A stretch of 6,969 nucleotides of DNA from JAYSRU01 sp043720875 (lineage in GTDB: Bacteria > Bacteroidota > Bacteroidia > Flavobacteriales_D > Crocinitomicaceae): positions 1 through 6,969 of the forward strand of contig JAYSRU010000002.1 in the NCBI GenBank assembly GCA_043720875.1. The letters are read 5' to 3'. The notes beneath the pieces are model-generated. The model did no database searches. It saw nothing but the letters and a program-made list of their open reading frames with translations, and was not told the origin of the DNA. Positions within the stretch are counted from its first letter, which is position 1; every line of letters starts with the position of its first letter. Below, in pieces: positions 5,062 to 6,969 of the stretch. Both the position numbers and the translations under genes were made by a program.

Positions 5062-6969
5062 ATGAAAAACATATTCCTATTTTCTGTTTTGCTGTTTCAA
5101 AGCTTAGTCACTAACTTCAGTGCACAAGTGAGTGTCTTTAGTTGCGCAAATGAATTTAACTCGGCTGTTAACAACACATTTGTCAACTCAATTTACAACA
5201 TGACCATTCAACGCACTTGCTTAGAAACCTCATACAACAACACTGTCTCTGTTCCAAGTTTATACACTCAGAATTTTTTAGCAAGCCAAGAAATAACATT
5301 AAATCCTGGTTTTAATACCGTTGATCATTCTGCAGGCACAGAGTTTAATGCCGTCATTACTCCAAAATTATTTGATGTTGCGGTAATGAATTATCCCAAT
5401 TTACAATTTGTAATCCAACACGATAAATTAGAATTGGGAGTTGAATTACCATCCTCTATTTTAGAAAAGGTAAACAACTTTGTATCGAATGCTACTACGG
5501 GTGCAAAAGTTAACCCCTATTTAGACTGGGAACTGCGTGTTTACGCAACTTTTAAACAAGTTAGTAAAAATTCAAATGATACTGAAGTGCCGGTTGCGCC
5601 ATATCATCTTTCGGCTCCTTCAACACATAATCCTCACAATCCCAATTATATTTATAGTGTTTTCAATAACAACTCACCCTACCGTAATTTGGCAGGAGAT
5701 GCGGTGATAGATGGGTTTTACACAAAAGATTTTACATCTTGGGCAGTAACAAGCTTGCCGGTGCCTGCAAGTTATCCTATCAACGGTTCTGGATATACAG
5801 ATGCGGAATACGCAGCACTTGGTGGTTATAACGAACACCCAACAAATTATCCTTTTCGTGTGCGGTTTTCGCCACCAAAAATTGGTGTGTGGAGTTGCCA
5901 AATCACGATTGTAATGCCCGGACAAGCTGACAAAACCTGCGAACCATTTTATTTTCGTGTTTTTCCAGGAGGCAACCCCCCGATTCATGTTGGTGCAAAT
6001 AAAAGGTTCTTAGCTAAAGGCGGTCAAAGTTTTTATCCCGTTGGTAGTCATATTTATCCAAAAGCATCGGTTGCAGCGCCAGAATTAAGTGAATATTCAT
6101 GGAATTTGGCTTATCCGCCAACTACACCACCCACCTTGTATGCTGGTGGAGAAGGCTATCACCCACGCTTTGATTCTCCTTATATGGCGAACAAGACTTT
6201 GGAGCGCTTTAATTTAATGGCAGACAATGGAGCAAATTTCATTGGTGTTTTAGTAACACCAACTTCTTATGATATTGAATGGGAAAAACCAGGTAACTAT
6301 ACAGATAGGTTACAATTGGCGTATGAAATGGATAAGGTTTTTGAAGCTGCAGAAGCACGAAACATGTATATTTATTATAGACCAAACCTTAATTCGTTAT
6401 ATCAGGGTGAGGGAGAATCGAGTTATTTTCTGTATTACAATTGCGATCAGGTACTTAATCCTTCATCAAGTAATCCTATTCGTTTTAGTTACCGACAATT
6501 ATTGCAACAAAGCAATGGTTTGGGGTATGAACAACCCATTCAAAATTTTCTAACAGATCCTTTGTGTAAGAAATATTTTAAGCAAAAATTGCGTTACCTC
6601 ATTTCACGCTATGGCTACAGCACAAGTATGGGCATGTTTGAATTATTTGCAGAACTAAACCAAATTGGTCATTACCCAGGAACAGGTTATAATTATGAAA
6701 CAAACCCAGCGCCGTATCAAAATTTTGCAAACGAAATGTGTGCGTATTTAAAAACCCATTACTACGGTAAAAAGAGAATCATGGCAAATACATTTGCAGG
6801 TGATTCTCCAGAAGGTGAGGATGACACGTATGCTAATACTGGAGATTATGATAATACTCATTTTGATGTAGCTGGACGAAATGTGTATGACATTAATGCT
6901 CCTTCTTTTGGAGATCATTATAAAAATGTTGCTGCTCAAAATGCGGATGACAGTGGTGATAATGCATAT
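5062..6969 (+). CDS. Secreted glycoside hydrolase-like protein, clan GH-A type TIM barrel, 3'-partial
   Basis: This frame is open for 636 codons from ATG 5062 to the last base. An in-frame ATG at 5053 is an alternative start; 5062 is preferred because Lys-Asn and a hydrophobic run follow at once (MKNIFLFSVLLFQ), with cleavage near FSA-QV. Residues about 20-300 are beta-rich and end in a DUF5060-like segment (FRVRFSPPKIGVW 265-277). A barrel entry follows: FLAKGGQSFYPVGSH 316-330, resembling the usual 'G-x-PFFPVG' strand. Further barrel landmarks are NGANFIGVLVTP 389-400, NYTDRLQLAYEMDKVFEAAE, FLTDPLCKKYFKQKLRYLIS, and YGYSTSMGMFELFAELN ending at 533, which aligns by eye to RWGYS-WEL-NEV of GH-A enzymes. 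E531 would be the acid/base, but the preceding Asn is Ala530. The second catalytic Glu is expected beyond the window. The likely role is hydrolysis of an extracellular polysaccharide; the substrate is unknown. It begins 28 nt after the surface-protein gene and is probably co-transcribed with it. Confidence 0.8.
   Translation, partial: MKNIFLFSVLLFQSLVTNFSAQVSVFSCANEFNSAVNNTFVNSIYNMTIQRTCLETSYNNTVSVPSLYTQNFLASQEITLNPGFNTVDHSAGTEFNAVITPKLFDVAVMNYPNLQFVIQHDKLELGVELPSSILEKVNNFVSNATTGAKVNPYLDWELRVYATFKQVSKNSNDTEVPVAPYHLSAPSTHNPHNPNYIYSVFNNNSPYRNLAGDAVIDGFYTKDFTSWAVTSLPVPASYPINGSGYTDAEYAALGGYNEHPTNYPFRVRFSPPKIGVWSCQITIVMPGQADKTCEPFYFRVFPGGNPPIHVGANKRFLAKGGQSFYPVGSHIYPKASVAAPELSEYSWNLAYPPTTPPTLYAGGEGYHPRFDSPYMANKTLERFNLMADNGANFIGVLVTPTSYDIEWEKPGNYTDRLQLAYEMDKVFEAAEARNMYIYYRPNLNSLYQGEGESSYFLYYNCDQVLNPSSSNPIRFSYRQLLQQSNGLGYEQPIQNFLTDPLCKKYFKQKLRYLISRYGYSTSMGMFELFAELNQIGHYPGTGYNYETNPAPYQNFANEMCAYLKTHYYGKKRIMANTFAGDSPEGEDDTYANTGDYDNTHFDVAGRNVYDINAPSFGDHYKNVAAQNADDSGDNAY

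Noticed and set aside
5674..5988. Open antisense frame of 104 codons
   Set aside because: It overlaps the conserved beta-sandwich region of the glycoside hydrolase frame, and its Cys/Arg-rich translation looks like an artefact.
6269..6553. Sense-strand frame of 94 codons in another phase
   Set aside because: It lies inside the TIM-barrel coding frame, which shows clear family motifs on both sides without a break.
6748..6939. Open antisense frame of 63 codons
   Set aside because: It is a shadow of the hydrolase frame, and its Ile/Ser-rich translation has no recognisable motif.

Overview
The window most likely comes from a Bacteroidota chromosome, probably order Flavobacteriales; a Fluviicola-like or other Crocinitomicaceae member is only a guess. 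The evidence is an AT-rich coding style, almost no Shine-Dalgarno sequences, signal peptides ending in 'SAQ', a C-terminal type IX secretion (T9SS) sorting domain, a split 5'-nucleotidase gene pair, and a Bacteroidota-style C-terminal coiled-coil module in a surface protein. All five genes lie on the + strand, and every product appears to be exported. No RNA gene, CRISPR array, transposase or att site is visible.

Layout. (1) 1-2190: 3' part of a large multidomain secreted endonuclease I (EndA/NucM type) with OB-fold-like, choice-of-anchor-D, Fn3-like, nuclease and T9SS sorting domains; its 5' end lies outside the window. (2) 2193-2906: lipoprotein carrying only the C-terminal, substrate-binding domain of a 5'-nucleotidase. 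(3) 2911-3825: exported metallophosphatase carrying only the N-terminal, catalytic domain. The gaps between these three genes are 2 and 4 nt, so they look like one operon. Together they could turn extracellular DNA or nucleotides into nucleosides and phosphate. (4) 3908-5033: predicted surface protein whose signal-peptide codons contain a G10 tract that puts the start codon out of frame with the body. Nine G (or 12) would restore one 374-residue protein. (5) 5062 to the window end: 636 codons, open at the 3' edge, of a secreted clan GH-A-like glycoside hydrolase with an N-terminal beta-sandwich region. It has no stop codon within the window and is easily missed.

The most notable signal is the poly-G tract in the signal peptide of gene 4. 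It fits an ON/OFF phase-variation switch, although a homopolymer sequencing error cannot be excluded from one sequence. A 21-nt palindrome lies just upstream of that start codon. A second point is that the glycoside hydrolase has Ala where clan GH-A enzymes usually have Asn just before the acid/base Glu.
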